Position numbers and translations under genes: made by a program. DNA of 64,000 nucleotides from Urinicoccus massiliensis (GTDB lineage: Bacteria > Bacillota > Clostridia > Tissierellales > Peptoniphilaceae), in contig NZ_LT635492.1 in the NCBI RefSeq assembly GCF_900120405.1, forward strand, positions 267,478 through 331,477, in the 5' to 3' direction. Numbering within the stretch: the first letter of the stretch is position 1; every line of letters begins with the position of its first letter. The notes under the pieces were generated by a model. The model was not told the origin of the DNA. It did not search any database and saw only the letters and a program-made list of their open reading frames with translations. Below, one piece after another: positions 9,234 to 17,735 of this stretch.

Positions 9234-11307
9234 CATAAATATAATCCTTCATATTGTTTCCTGCAATCATTACTGTCGATGTATTATGCAAGAAAGAGGA
9301 CGTAGTGTTGGATATAATATTAAAGGCTCCTAGGGCAATTAAAGAAGAATTAACCAACATAATTTCTTGATGATCGGCCTTCATCCGCTTTAACATAGAC
9401 CGGCCTAGTTTCACAACATTAACTAGACTGTACAATTCATCAGTTCCAATTGCAATGTCAGAGATTTCTTTTGCAATATCTGCACCCTTATGCATGCTAA
9501 TACCCACATCTGCCATAGAAAGAGCAACAGAATCGTTAATTCCATCCCCAATCATAACAACAGTATGTCCCTTGGCCTTCATAGACTTAATATAGTTAGC
9601 CTTATCCTCCGGAAGAACTTGAGACTGATATTCATCAAGTGATAGCTGTTGAGCTATACTTCGAGCAGCATTTTCTGCATCTCCCGTTAACATGACAATG
9701 TGCTTAAATCCAAGGTCCCTAAGTTGGTCTACTGTTTCCTTAGCATCACTTCTTAGAGGATCTGAAATACATAGAACAGAAATTAATTCGTTGTCAAGGG
9801 CCAAGTAAAGTAGAGAATATTCTTCCTTGAGTTCATCAATTAAAGACTGGTCTTCAGCATTTAATCGGACTCCCTCATCGTCAAAAATGAAATGAGCAGA
9901 ACCAATTAGGGCCTTTTGTTTCCCAATATAGGCTGAAATGCCATGGGCTACAATATATTCAGGCTCTGAATGCATCTCTTCGTGCTTGACATTTTCTTCA
10001 TGAGCCTTATTAACTACCGCATTGGCAATGGAATGGGGGAAATGTTCTTCAAGGCAAGCAGCTATTTTTAAACAATCTCTTTCATCATAGTCAGGATTGA
10101 AGGTGATAATTTTTTCAACCATAGGCTCACTTTTTGTTAGAGTGCCTGTTTTATCAAAAATAATGGTGTCTGCCTTGGCTAGATCTTCTAGATACTTTCC
10201 GCCCTTAACCAGGACATTGTTGTCTGAAGCTTGGTTCATAGCCTTCATAACAGCAATAGGCATGGTTAGTTTTAAGGCACAAGAGAAGTCTACCATTAAA
10301 AAGGCCTTGGCCGCTGTAAAGTTTCTTGTCAAAAGATAGGTAATTCCAGCGCCTAAAAAAGAGTATTTCACAAGACCATCTGCCTTGTTTTCGGCATTTA
10401 ACTGAGCTAAAGCCTTATTTTCTTCAGAAGAATTAATCAAGTCAATGATATAGTTCAATCGAGTTTCATTGTGTTTTTTCGTCGTTTCAATAAGCAGTTG
10501 GCCTTCTTCCAAGACAGTTCCGGCAAATACTGTTTTATTTTTAGTCACCTTGACAGGCTCGCTCTCTCCAGTAAAACTGGATTGGTTGACTAAGCCTAAG
10601 CCGTCAATGACTTTTCCATCTACAGGAATAACCGATCCCATATTTACATAAACGGCATCGCCTATTTCGACGTCATCTAAAGATTTAATTATTTTTTCAT
10701 GGCCATCTTTAACAAAGACCTTATCCACTTGAATAGCCAATGATTTGGTTAAATTTTGCTTGGACTTTTTCAGGGTCCATTCTTCTAAGTCTTCACCCAA
10801 GCCTAATAAAAACATAATGGATGAAGCTGTAGCAAAGTCACCAGAAAGCATAGATACACTTATGGCTGTCATATCCAAGACATCAACACTTAAGCGTCGA
10901 TTCCACAGGGATTTTAATCCACTCTTTATGAAAGCTCCACTCTTATACAGGGTTAAGACAGTCCGGATAGGCATAGGTAACAAGCGGATTAAAAGTCTTG
11001 TTTCAAAAGAGTCCCTTACAATATCAAACAGGTCATTTTCTTCCAAAGATAAGAAATTTTGGTCGTCAATTACTGTTTGATCAATTGTTTCTTCTTTTAG
11101 GGACAAGAGATATCGACAAATGCTTGGAAAGTCTTCTTCCTTATATTCTAGACTGATGCTAGAATTTTTTTTGTAAATTTTATAAGTGAGGATTTGGTCG
11201 TTTTTATCCAATAAATAGCTTAGTTTATCCAAAAAATCAATGGAATACAACTTATTGGATATTAGACGACACCTTCCCGGTATTCTATGGGCTATTGAAA
11301 TATCCAT
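9226..11307 (-). CDS. P1B-type heavy-metal ATPase with SCALK transmembrane motif (CtpC-like)
   Basis: 693-residue P-type ATPase. Actuator loop SSFTGESEPV (about 243-252), phosphorylated Asp385 in DKTGTLT, and the hinge GDGINDSVALSMADVGISM are all present. The metal-coordinating motif of the sixth helix, usually CPC, SPC or TPC, is replaced by S342-C343-A344-L345-K346. There is no classical GMxCxxC domain; instead about 140 residues with R-rich IPGRCRLIS precede the first helix. This set is typical of a separate group of P1B ATPases that includes mycobacterial CtpC; metal proposals include Mn, but the substrate here is unknown. It lies 10 bases after a DUF6110-like gene and shares its promoter. 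Confidence 0.85.
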   Translation of the reverse strand: MDISIAHRIPGRCRLISNKLYSIDFLDKLSYLLDKNDQILTYKIYKKNSSISLEYKEEDFPSICRYLLSLKEETIDQTVIDDQNFLSLEENDLFDIVRDSFETRLLIRLLPMPIRTVLTLYKSGAFIKSGLKSLWNRRLSVDVLDMTAISVSMLSGDFATASSIMFLLGLGEDLEEWTLKKSKQNLTKSLAIQVDKVFVKDGHEKIIKSLDDVEIGDAVYVNMGSVIPVDGKVIDGLGLVNQSSFTGESEPVKVTKNKTVFAGTVLEEGQLLIETTKKHNETRLNYIIDLINSSEENKALAQLNAENKADGLVKYSFLGAGITYLLTRNFTAAKAFLMVDFSCALKLTMPIAVMKAMNQASDNNVLVKGGKYLEDLAKADTIIFDKTGTLTKSEPMVEKIITFNPDYDERDCLKIAACLEEHFPHSIANAVVNKAHEENVKHEEMHSEPEYIVAHGISAYIGKQKALIGSAHFIFDDEGVRLNAEDQSLIDELKEEYSLLYLALDNELISVLCISDPLRSDAKETVDQLRDLGFKHIVMLTGDAENAARSIAQQLSLDEYQSQVLPEDKANYIKSMKAKGHTVVMIGDGINDSVALSMADVGISMHKGADIAKEISDIAIGTDELYSLVNVVKLGRSMLKRMKADHQEIMLVNSSLIALGAFNIISNTTSSFLHNTSTVMIAGNNMKDYIYEE

Positions 11308-11317
11308 TTTAAAACTC

Positions 11318-11602
11318 TTAGTCTTCTAGATCTGCTTCACTAGCAACTTCTTCTATGTCGTTTTCTTTTTCTTCTTCTTCTCTTTCGATGTCTTTTTCCA
11401 TCTTTAATACTTTTGCTTCAGCAACGATGTCGTCTGCATTTTCTTTTACTTTTTCTACAGCCTTATCAACATCGTCTTTAATTTTTAAACCGCCGGCAAC
11501 TGCACCTACAGCTAAATCCTTAATCTTTTGAGATTGAATAATTTTACTACCGATAGCACCTGCTAATACACCAAGTCCGATTCTAATTAATTGTTTGTTC
11601 AT
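11318..11602 (-). CDS. Small DUF6110-like protein paired with the metal ATPase
   Basis: 94 residues. The N-terminus (MNKQLIRIGLGVLAGAIGSKIIQSQKIKDL) is a hydrophobic glycine-rich segment ending in a K-S/Q-K turn, followed by an amphipathic helix and a very acidic tail (EREEEEKENDIEE). The pattern G-x-x-AGA-G-K-I and the AVAGGLKIKD segment match my recollection of DUF6110, small proteins encoded next to CtpC-like ATPases; the function is unknown, perhaps an accessory or metal-binding partner. AGGAG precedes the ATG and a consensus promoter lies upstream. Confidence 0.8.
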   Translation of the reverse strand: MNKQLIRIGLGVLAGAIGSKIIQSQKIKDLAVGAVAGGLKIKDDVDKAVEKVKENADDIVAEAKVLKMEKDIEREEEEKENDIEEVASEADLED

Positions 11603-11643
11603 TTTGTTTCTCCTCTCATAAAATGATACAGTTTCTCAATTTC

Positions 11644-11672
11644 ATTATATAACCCTGTTGCCTTAAAAGCAA
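11644..11672 (-). promoter_or_regulatory. Promoter of the DUF6110-ATPase operon
   Basis: Minus strand TTGCTT (11667-11672), 17-base spacer, TATAAT (11644-11649), about 40 bases upstream of the ATG of the small protein gene. Confidence 0.8.
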
Positions 11673-11673
11673 C
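11657..11673. promoter_or_regulatory. 17-bp palindrome overlapping the -35 (candidate operator)
   Basis: GTTGCCTTAAAAGCAAC is an inverted repeat with a single mismatched pair, covering the whole -35 and half the spacer of the ATPase operon promoter. Position and size suit a dimeric repressor site, possibly a metal-responsive one, given the genes it would control. The binding protein is unknown. Confidence 0.45.
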
Positions 11674-11686
11674 AATAAAGATTGAT

Positions 11687-11717
11687 GCCAGAGGTACTCA
11701 TTCCAAGCATCTCTGGC
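11687..11717 (-). terminator. Possible terminator of rubrerythrin gene
   Basis: Hairpin with 7-base arms GCCAGAG/CTCTGGC and a long loop, about 55 bases after the rubrerythrin stop. The following tract (ATCAATCTTTATTG) is only moderately T-rich, so termination efficiency is uncertain. Confidence 0.45.
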
Positions 11718-11771
11718 CTAAATAATACAGTCTTTTAATTTATAAGGACAGCAAAAGCTTGATCTTAGAAA

Positions 11772-12317
11772 TTAGTAAGCAATAAATGCCTTTGCCTTAG
11801 TATGACAAATTGGGCATGCTTCTTCTGTCTTATCAAAGGTGATGTAACCACATACTGGGCAAAGTAAAATATCTTCTTTGTCTAAATCTTTTCCAGCATC
11901 GACACATTTTTTAGCTTCTTCATAACGTTCAGCATGAACCTTTTCAGCTTCAATGGCATATCTCATTGCTTTAACAGCTTCTTTTTCACCTTGTTCTTCA
12001 GCTACACAAATAAAAGCTGGATACATTTGAGTAAATTCAAAAGTTTCTCCATCGATTGCAGCTTGAAGATTTTCAGAAGTCTTATTGATGCCAAAACCAG
12101 CCATGCTAGTTACAGCAAAGTCGCCGTTTACATCTTTAAGGGCTTTAAAGTGTAAGCGAGCGTGAACTTCTTCAGCGTCAGCAGTACAATCAAAAAGTCT
12201 TTTAACATTTTCAAATCCTTCTTTTTTAGCAGCGTCTCCCCAAACTCGATAGCGCATGTGAGCTTGGCTTTCGCCACCAAAAGCTGATTGTAAATTTGTT
12301 TGAGTCATTGCATTCAT
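11772..12317 (-). CDS. rbr: Rubrerythrin
   Basis: Cytoplasmic diiron peroxidase that reduces hydrogen peroxide in anaerobes. About 181 residues: an N-terminal ferritin-like four-helix domain with the E-x-x-H and E/H iron ligands (AEEVHARLHF, EEQGEKEAVKAM, EAEKVHAERY) and a C-terminal rubredoxin-like domain with CPVC and CPIC. Three in-frame ATGs are clustered; ATG 12317 is preferred because AGGAGG is 9 bases upstream of it but only 3 bases from ATG 12323. Monocistronic, with a near-consensus promoter. Confidence 0.95.
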   Translation of the reverse strand: MNAMTQTNLQSAFGGESQAHMRYRVWGDAAKKEGFENVKRLFDCTADAEEVHARLHFKALKDVNGDFAVTSMAGFGINKTSENLQAAIDGETFEFTQMYPAFICVAEEQGEKEAVKAMRYAIEAEKVHAERYEEAKKCVDAGKDLDKEDILLCPVCGYITFDKTEEACPICHTKAKAFIAY

Positions 12318-12362
12318 AATCATTTTCCTCCTTAAAAATCTTACTATTGATTAACTATCTTT

Positions 12363-12391
12363 AGTATAAGATATAATTTATAAATTTTCAA
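12363..12391 (-). promoter_or_regulatory. Promoter of rubrerythrin gene
   Basis: Minus strand TTGAAA (12386-12391), 17-base spacer, TATACT (12363-12368), about 45 bases before the start. No obvious PerR-type palindrome was recognised between them. Confidence 0.8.
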
Positions 12392-12489
12392 GAAATCCAG
12401 ATAATATTAATAAAGCAAAATACCCCACCGGGTAAGATGAAAGGCTTTATCATAATTAAATGGCTATTTTTCAATATCTTCATTGATTT

Positions 12490-12523
12490 TAAGAATAAAG
12501 AAAGCTTAGGTTTCCCTAAGCTT
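12490..12523 (-). terminator. Intrinsic terminator of rpmE-yqhQ-prmC-prfA
   Basis: AAGCTTAGG-GAAA-CCTAAGCTT hairpin (12502-12523) with a stable GNRA-like loop, followed by TCTTTATTCTT on the minus strand, directly after the prfA stop. Confidence 0.85.
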
Positions 12524-12524
12524 T

Positions 12525-13589
12525 TTAAATATTTTTTACTTTTTCTGCCTGATCATAAGCTGTTAGAGCATCAATTAACTCATCTAAATCCCCATCGTTA
12601 ATGGCGTCAATTTGATGGGAGGTAAAATTAATTCTGTGGTCTGTAACACGACCCTGAGGATAATTATAGGTTCGTATTCTTTCAGATCGGTCCCCACTTC
12701 CAATTTGAGACTTCTTTTCAGCTGAAATTTCCTTATTTTGTTCAGCCTGCATTTGGTCATAGATCCTAGACTTTAAAATAGTCATGGCCTTAGCCTTGTT
12801 TTTAATCTGACTTTTTTCGTCTTGACAGGAAACCACAATGCCTGTAGGAATGTGGGTTAAACGGACGGCCGAATCTGTGGTGTTAACGGATTGGCCCCCA
12901 TGACCGGAAGATCTAAAATAGTCTACACGAATTTCTGTTTCGTCAATCTCTACTTCAATATCTTCAACTTCAGGTAAGACAACAACTGTAGCTGTAGAAG
13001 TGTGAATTCGTCCAGAGCTTTCTGTTTCAGGAACACGTTGCACCCTATGAACTCCAGACTCATACTTTAACCTTGAGTAGGCGCCCTTCCCTTGGACCAT
13101 AAAAATGACTTCCTTATAGCCACCGATTCCTATTTCATTGGTATTTAAGACGTCTGTTTGCCAGTTGTGTTTTTCTGCATAGCGTAAATATTGTCGAAAT
13201 AAGACACCTGCAAATAGGGCTGCCTCATCCCCTCCTGCCCCGGCTCGGATTTCAATAATAACATTTTTATCGTCATTCTTATCCTTAGGAACCAGCAAAA
13301 TTTTTAATTCATTTTCCACCCTGGCTAGGTCTTCTTCATTTTGTGTGATTTCCTCTTTAACCAGTTCCTTCATTTCTTCGTCAAGAGGTTCGTTAAAGAG
13401 ACTTTTCGCAGAAGCAAGGTCTTCTGAAAGCTTGCGGTATTGCCTGTACTTTTCTACGACAGGCAATAGTTCCCCGTGTTCAATGGCATATTTTTGAAAA
13501 CTTTGAGAATCGCTAATGACGGCAGGGTCTATCATTAAGCCTTCAAGCTCTTTTAAACGATCTTCAAAAACAGATAATTTATCGTACAT
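12525..13589 (-). CDS. prfA: Peptide chain release factor 1
   Basis: 354 residues. The GGQ motif that triggers peptidyl-tRNA hydrolysis is in [11 protein letters not shown], and the codon-recognition tripeptide region [12 protein letters not shown] (PxT) identifies RF1 (UAA/UAG) rather than RF2. Starts one base after the prmC stop; PrmC methylates the Gln of this GGQ, so substrate and modifying enzyme are co-transcribed. Confidence 0.97.
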   Translation of the reverse strand: MYDKLSVFEDRLKELEGLMIDPAVISDSQSFQKYAIEHGELLPVVEKYRQYRKLSEDLASAKSLFNEPLDEEMKELVKEEITQNEEDLARVENELKILLVPKDKNDDKNVIIEIRAGAGGDEAALFAGVLFRQYLRYAEKHNWQTDVLNTNEIGIGGYKEVIFMVQGKGAYSRLKYESGVHRVQRVPETESSGRIHTSTATVVVLPEVEDIEVEIDETEIRVDYFRSSGHGGQSVNTTDSAVRLTHIPTGIVVSCQDEKSQIKNKAKAMTILKSRIYDQMQAEQNKEISAEKKSQIGSGDRSERIRTYNYPQGRVTDHRINFTSHQIDAINDGDLDELIDALTAYDQAEKVKNI

Positions 13590-14405
13590 TTATTTCCTCC
13601 TAGTTGCTATAATTACCCGGTCATGACCACCATAGTCTTGGATGCATTTGCCGGTAAAATGAATGGCATCAAGTAAAGCAAATATTTCTTCTTTTTGATT
13701 ATAGCCAATTTCCAACACCAAGTAGCCAGTTTTATTTAGGTAGTCAGGGGTGTCTTTAATAATTTTTTTATAAAAGTCCAGGCCGTCTTCTCCCCCATTT
13801 AAGGCAAGGTGAGGCTCATATTTTTTTACTTCATCTTCTAAATCATCCATATCTTTTGCCTTAATATAGGGAGGATTTGAATAAATTAAGTCATAGGAAG
13901 GGGCGACTTTTTCGAAAAGGTTGCTTTTGAAAAAATGAACTTGTGCCAAATGCTTTTTAGCATTCAATTCAGCAACTTGAATGGCTTGGTCGCTAATATC
14001 TACACCATCCACAGATAAACTGGGCCTTTCAAGTTTCATTGTAATGGAGACGCAACCAGATCCGATACCAAGTTCCAAAAAGCTATTTCCAGGCAATTTT
14101 AATAGCTCCTGAATGGAGAATTCCGTCTCAAGCCTGGGAATAAGCACGGAGGAGTTTACAAAAAAATCTCGGCCATAAAAGCTTCTTTTATTAAAAATAT
14201 AGGCCAGGGGTTGGCCCAATTTTCGCGCTTCTATTACTTCCTCTAGTCTCTTAAGAATATTTTGGTCTACTGGCAAATCATCGTGGGCATATAAATAAGA
14301 AATATCCCTCTTAAATAGGTTTTCGAGAATTTCTCGACTCTCATGTTCATGGCCAATGGATTCAAGTTCTTTACGTAGATGGTGAAGCAATGTTTTTACA
14401 TCCAA
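13590..14405 (-). CDS. prmC: Release factor glutamine methyltransferase PrmC
   Basis: 271 residues. SAM-binding LELGIGSGCVSI, the substrate-Gln motif NPPYI, and the N-terminal helical RF-binding domain with PLAYIFNKRSFYGRDF and LIPRLETE are all in place. Methylates the GGQ glutamine of RF1/RF2. The start is TTG at 14405 with AAGGAG 10 bases upstream; a stop codon just upstream in frame excludes a longer form. Overlaps the yqhQ end by 10 bases. Confidence 0.95.
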   Translation of the reverse strand: MDVKTLLHHLRKELESIGHEHESREILENLFKRDISYLYAHDDLPVDQNILKRLEEVIEARKLGQPLAYIFNKRSFYGRDFFVNSSVLIPRLETEFSIQELLKLPGNSFLELGIGSGCVSITMKLERPSLSVDGVDISDQAIQVAELNAKKHLAQVHFFKSNLFEKVAPSYDLIYSNPPYIKAKDMDDLEDEVKKYEPHLALNGGEDGLDFYKKIIKDTPDYLNKTGYLVLEIGYNQKEEIFALLDAIHFTGKCIQDYGGHDRVIIATRRK

Positions 14406-15289
14406 CGGTCATTTTCTCCTTCTCTGGGAAGAACTGCCTTTAGAGAGGCGATGGCCACTTCAATTTGATCCGGGTCTGGTTCCTTAACTGTGGCAATTTT
14501 TTGGATGTAGAGTCCTGGCCGTCTTAATAATTTACTCAGGGCGGAGTCACTTTTTCCAATCCAGCGATTGATTTCATAGGCAATTCCCGCAATAACTGGG
14601 AACATTAAAATACGAATAAGGACCCTTAAGATGGGGTTGGGCCATCCAAAAAAAGATAGGACCACAATGCTAATGGCCAGGACCATAAACAAAAAGCTGG
14701 TCCCGCACCGGGGGTGTTCACAGGGATATTTTTGAACATTTTCTACAGTGAGTTCGTCTCCATGTTCATAGCAATGAATGGACTTGTGCTCAGATCCATG
14801 GTATTGGAAAACTCGGTAAATATCGTCAATTTTTGAAATATAAACTAGATAGATAAAAAAGACCACAATTCTTAAGATTCCCTCTAAAAGATTTAGGGCA
14901 AAAACAGAATCTGTAAATTTTTGAAGGCCACTGGCAATTAAATTTGGCAATAAAATAAAGAAAACAATAGCCATGGCTACAGAAAGGGACAGGGTTAGAA
15001 AAATCTCTTTATTGGATAAGAAAGTTCCTTCGTCATCGTCCCAAAAAGAAGCCGAATAGGTCATGGCTTTTAAACCTATCACCATAGCTTCGATTAGTTT
15101 AACTGCCCCTCTTAGGATGGGGAGATTAAAAATTGGGAACTTATCAGCAATAGAAAAGTTTTTATTTATTTTTAATTCAATTTCTCCATTAGGCTTCCGA
15201 ACGGCAATGGCTGTTTTTGAAGGGCCCTTCATCATGACGCCTTCAATGAGTGCCTGGCCACCAATAGAGGTTTTAAATGTATTATTCAT
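14396..15289 (-). CDS. yqhQ: DUF1385 family membrane protein YqhQ
   Basis: 297 residues from ATG 15289, which has GGAGAATCT before it; the longer frame from 15439 would run through rpmE and is rejected. The family signature IGGQALIEGVMMKGP is at the N-terminus. Several transmembrane helices follow (IFLTLSLSVAMAIVFFILLP, a segment near 190, FLFMVLAISIVVLSFF, VLIRILMFPVIAGIAYEI), with the conserved YHGSEHKSIHCYE and PRCGTSF motifs between them. Biochemical function is not established. The position between rpmE and prmC-prfA is conserved in Clostridia. Confidence 0.93.
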   Translation of the reverse strand: MNNTFKTSIGGQALIEGVMMKGPSKTAIAVRKPNGEIELKINKNFSIADKFPIFNLPILRGAVKLIEAMVIGLKAMTYSASFWDDDEGTFLSNKEIFLTLSLSVAMAIVFFILLPNLIASGLQKFTDSVFALNLLEGILRIVVFFIYLVYISKIDDIYRVFQYHGSEHKSIHCYEHGDELTVENVQKYPCEHPRCGTSFLFMVLAISIVVLSFFGWPNPILRVLIRILMFPVIAGIAYEINRWIGKSDSALSKLLRRPGLYIQKIATVKEPDPDQIEVAIASLKAVLPREGENDRWM

Positions 15290-15304
15290 AGATTCTCCAT
15301 ATGA

Positions 15305-15334
15305 AAATTGGTTAGTGTAAACACTAACCAATTT
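15305..15334 (-). terminator. Strong hairpin between rpmE and yqhQ (attenuator-like)
   Basis: Perfect 14-base inverted repeat AAATTGGTTAGTGT/ACACTAACCAATTT with a minimal loop, in the 46-base gap between rpmE and yqhQ. The T-tract is weak (TTTTCATAT) and the yqhQ Shine-Dalgarno sequence follows at once. It probably lowers downstream expression relative to the ribosomal protein or protects the rpmE mRNA end. Confidence 0.6.
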
Positions 15335-15335
15335 C

Positions 15336-15536
15336 TTAATCTCTTTTGTACTTGCGATTGAATTTTTCAATACGTCCACCTTGGTCTGAGAATTTTTGTT
15401 TCCCAGTGAAGAATGGATGGCATTGTGAGCACACTTCAACTTTTAAATTTTCCTTGACAGAACCTGTTTTAAAGGTATTCCCACAAGCACAAGTGACTGT
15501 AGCTTCCTTATATTCTGGTTGAATATCAGTCTTCAT
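15336..15536 (-). CDS. rpmE: 50S ribosomal protein L31 (zinc-binding form)
   Basis: 66 residues starting MKTDIQPEY. Four cysteines (CAC and CSQC) form the zinc site, so this is the C+ type L31 rather than the zinc-free paralogue. ATG at 15536 is preferred to GTG 15539: AAGGAG is upstream and family members begin MKxDIHP. First gene of rpmE-yqhQ-prmC-prfA. Confidence 0.96.
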   Translation of the reverse strand: MKTDIQPEYKEATVTCACGNTFKTGSVKENLKVEVCSQCHPFFTGKQKFSDQGGRIEKFNRKYKRD

Positions 15537-15586
15537 CACTTATCACTCCTTTATTTAAATTACTTAGGCTCATACTTAACTTCTAT

Positions 15587-15615
15587 AGTATACCATAGGG
15601 ACAAGCCGATTTCAA
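15587..15615 (-). promoter_or_regulatory. Promoter of rpmE operon
   Basis: Minus strand TTGAAA (15610-15615), 17 bases, TATACT (15587-15592) with an upstream TG (extended -10). Near-consensus, as expected for a ribosomal protein gene. Confidence 0.85.
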
Positions 15616-15632
15616 TAAAAACTTATGAGGAT

Positions 15633-16598
15633 TTATTGAGCGTAGTCAGGCTTTTGATCCAGTTTATGGGTACTGGAAATTTTACGGATAGTTCCACTGG
15701 GTAATCTTAAAACCAAGGTGTCGGTATCTGCAATATTATTGGCGTGGTAGCTTACACCTCGTAAAAGCTCTCCGTTGCTGACTCCTGTTGCAGAAAATAA
15801 GACCTCATCTCCCTTAACCAGGTTATCAATGTGATAAATTTTGTCTAAATCACTTTTTAATTCTTTACAGCGAGCCAATTGGGCTTCATCAGATGGCATT
15901 AATTTTCCTTGGAAGTCGCCACCCAAACATTTTAAAGCAGCGGCGGCAATAACCCCTTCTGGAGCTCCACCAATCCCCATAATTAAATCAACACCAGAAT
16001 CTTCAAAGCAAGAAGCAATGGCAGTAACAATATCTCCGTCATTGACAAATTTAATTCTTGCTCCTTCTGCCCGAATTTCATTGACTAATTTTTCGTGGCG
16101 TTCACGTTTTAAAACGGAAACAGTTAGGTCGCTAATATCTTTTCCCAAAGCTTTGGCTACATTTCTTAGATTTTCTGCAGTACTGGCATCCAGTCGAATG
16201 GCTCCTTTTGCTTTAGGGCCACAAGCAATTTTATCCATGTAGCAGTCAGGGGCATTTAAAAGGCATCCCTTGGGAGCTACAGCAACTACGGCTATGGCGT
16301 TTGGCATACCTCCAGCAATGGAGGTTGTTCCATCGAGAGGGTCTACAGCAATATCTACTTGGTTTTCGTGGTTGGCGCGACCAATGTTTTCCCCAATATA
16401 AAGCATGGGGGCTTCATCGATTTCCCCTTCTCCAATAACTACTGTTCCATCAATATCTATGGTATCAAACATACGACGCATAGCATCAACAGCTGCACCA
16501 TCTGCCGCGTTTTTATCACCCTTCCCCATCCATTTTCCAGCTGCTAAGGCAGCAGCTTCTGTAACACGTGCTAAATTTAAACCTAAATCACGATTCAC
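15633..16598 (-). CDS. glpX: Class II fructose-1,6-bisphosphatase GlpX
   Basis: 321 residues from GTG 16598, which has AAGGGGG 7 bases upstream; the longer ATG form (16628) lies inside the preceding aldolase gene. Metal and substrate motifs GEGEIDEAPMLY, DPLDGTTSIAGG and GIGGAPEGVIAAAALK are intact. Hydrolyses fructose-1,6-bisphosphate in gluconeogenesis. The GTGA start overlaps the aldolase stop by 4 bases. Together the two genes act around fructose-6-phosphate. Confidence 0.95.
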   Translation of the reverse strand: MNRDLGLNLARVTEAAALAAGKWMGKGDKNAADGAAVDAMRRMFDTIDIDGTVVIGEGEIDEAPMLYIGENIGRANHENQVDIAVDPLDGTTSIAGGMPNAIAVVAVAPKGCLLNAPDCYMDKIACGPKAKGAIRLDASTAENLRNVAKALGKDISDLTVSVLKRERHEKLVNEIRAEGARIKFVNDGDIVTAIASCFEDSGVDLIMGIGGAPEGVIAAAALKCLGGDFQGKLMPSDEAQLARCKELKSDLDKIYHIDNLVKGDEVLFSATGVSNGELLRGVSYHANNIADTDTLVLRLPSGTIRKISSTHKLDQKPDYAQ

Positions 16599-17251
16599 TT
16601 TGTATCCCCCTTTAAGTATTTGTTCCAATCCTTATTAAAACCCTCTAGACCACTATCTGTCAAGGGGTGTTTTAGCATTTGTTTAAAAACCTTGTATGGT
16701 ATTGTTGCAATATCGGCACCATTGATTGCAGCATCTAGAACGTGTTTAGGGTGTCGAATACTGGCAGCTATAATTTTTGTAGGTATATTTCCTTGGGTAA
16801 AAATTTTCTTTATATTTTTAATTAAGTCTGCCCCATCATAAGAAATATCATCAATCCGTCCAATAAAAGGACTGACATATTGGGCACCTGCCTGAGAGGC
16901 TAATAAGGCCTGGTTTGGAGAAAAAATTAGGGTCATATTCACTTGAATTTTTTCTCTTGTTAAAATCGAAGTGGCCTTGATTCCCTCTTCTGTCATAGGT
17001 AGCTTAATAACAATATTTTTATCTAAACAAGCAAGCTTGCGGGCATCTACAACCATCTTTTCAGCAGTATCTGATGGGACTTCTGCACTGACAGGACCAT
17101 CCACCAAAGCAGCAATTTTTTGAATAATCTCTTCAAAATTTTCCTTGGATCGATAAATCAAGGATGGATTTGTAGTTACCCCGGAAAGAATTCCCCAGGT
17201 ATGAATTTCTTCTATTTCTTCATATAAAGCGCTATCAATAAATAAATCCAT
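16595..17251 (-). CDS. fsa: Fructose-6-phosphate aldolase / transaldolase-like protein (FSA/TalC family)
   Basis: 218 residues, the short transaldolase class. The Schiff-base lysine is in NIVIKLPMT, with TTNPSLI near residue 27, AEVPSDTAE, and the phosphate-binding AASIRHPKHV. Such proteins act either as fructose-6-phosphate aldolase or as transaldolase in the pentose phosphate pathway; sequence alone does not decide. Seven bases separate it from ispF. Confidence 0.92.
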   Translation of the reverse strand: MDLFIDSALYEEIEEIHTWGILSGVTTNPSLIYRSKENFEEIIQKIAALVDGPVSAEVPSDTAEKMVVDARKLACLDKNIVIKLPMTEEGIKATSILTREKIQVNMTLIFSPNQALLASQAGAQYVSPFIGRIDDISYDGADLIKNIKKIFTQGNIPTKIIAASIRHPKHVLDAAINGADIATIPYKVFKQMLKHPLTDSGLEGFNKDWNKYLKGDTK

Positions 17252-17258
17252 GATTACC

Positions 17259-17735
17259 TCATTTTCTACTTTCTATCAGGCAGACACATTGGCTGGTGAT
17301 GCCTTCTTTACGACCCTCATAACCAAGTCGCTCTGTGGTTGTAGCCTTAATTGAAATTTGACCAGTTGAAATTTTTAAGTGCTTACTCAGGATTTCTTTC
17401 ATTTCTGGTATATATGGAGCAAGTTTTGGCTCTTGGGCAGAAATAACGCAGTCAATATTTCCAATCCGATAGGCGTGTTTTTCAAGTAATGCAATAACCC
17501 TATCTAAGAGGACCAAACTGTTAATATCCTTATAGGCGGGGTCTGTATCCGGAAAGTGTTGGCCAATGTCGCCCAAGGCCATAGCCCCCAAGAGAGCGTC
17601 CATAATACTGTGAACCAGAACATCTGCATCGGAATGGCCTAAAAGACCCCTGTCATATGGAATTTTCACTCCTCCCAGGATTAAAGCTCTCTGGTCTGCA
17701 AAAGCATGTACATCAAATCCAAATCCTATTCTCAT
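17259..17735 (-). CDS. ispF: 2-C-methyl-D-erythritol 2,4-cyclodiphosphate synthase
   Basis: 158 residues. Zinc ligands DVHAF (D-x-H) and His in [15 protein letters not shown]; the C-terminal [14 protein letters not shown] fits. Fifth step of the MEP isoprenoid pathway, following IspD (and IspE elsewhere). Overlaps ispD by 4 bases. Isoprenoids feed undecaprenyl phosphate for the wall genes upstream and dimethylallyl diphosphate for MiaA. Confidence 0.97.
   Translation of the reverse strand: MRIGFGFDVHAFADQRALILGGVKIPYDRGLLGHSDADVLVHSIMDALLGAMALGDIGQHFPDTDPAYKDINSLVLLDRVIALLEKHAYRIGNIDCVISAQEPKLAPYIPEMKEILSKHLKISTGQISIKATTTERLGYEGRKEGITSQCVCLIESRK

Noticed and set aside
12421-12480. TACCC/GGGTA mini-hairpin between rubrerythrin and prfA
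   Set aside because: Only five base pairs; the real prfA terminator is adjacent at 12490-12523, and no riboswitch or small RNA class fits.
15290-15439. Longer N-terminus for the DUF1385 protein
   Set aside because: It would overlap rpmE and the intergenic hairpin; the family begins near the internal ATG at 15289, which has a good ribosome site.
15600-15632. CAATAAA/TTTATTG repeat after glpX as a terminator
   Set aside because: Seven A/T pairs with no G/C content and no distinct T-tract; it also overlaps the rpmE promoter region.
15841-16242. 133-codon plus-strand ORF inside glpX (and other antisense ORFs such as 10097-10339, 6324-6671, 48199-48546)
   Set aside because: Antisense shadows of well-identified genes; no ribosome sites and compositions reflecting the opposite strand's codon use.
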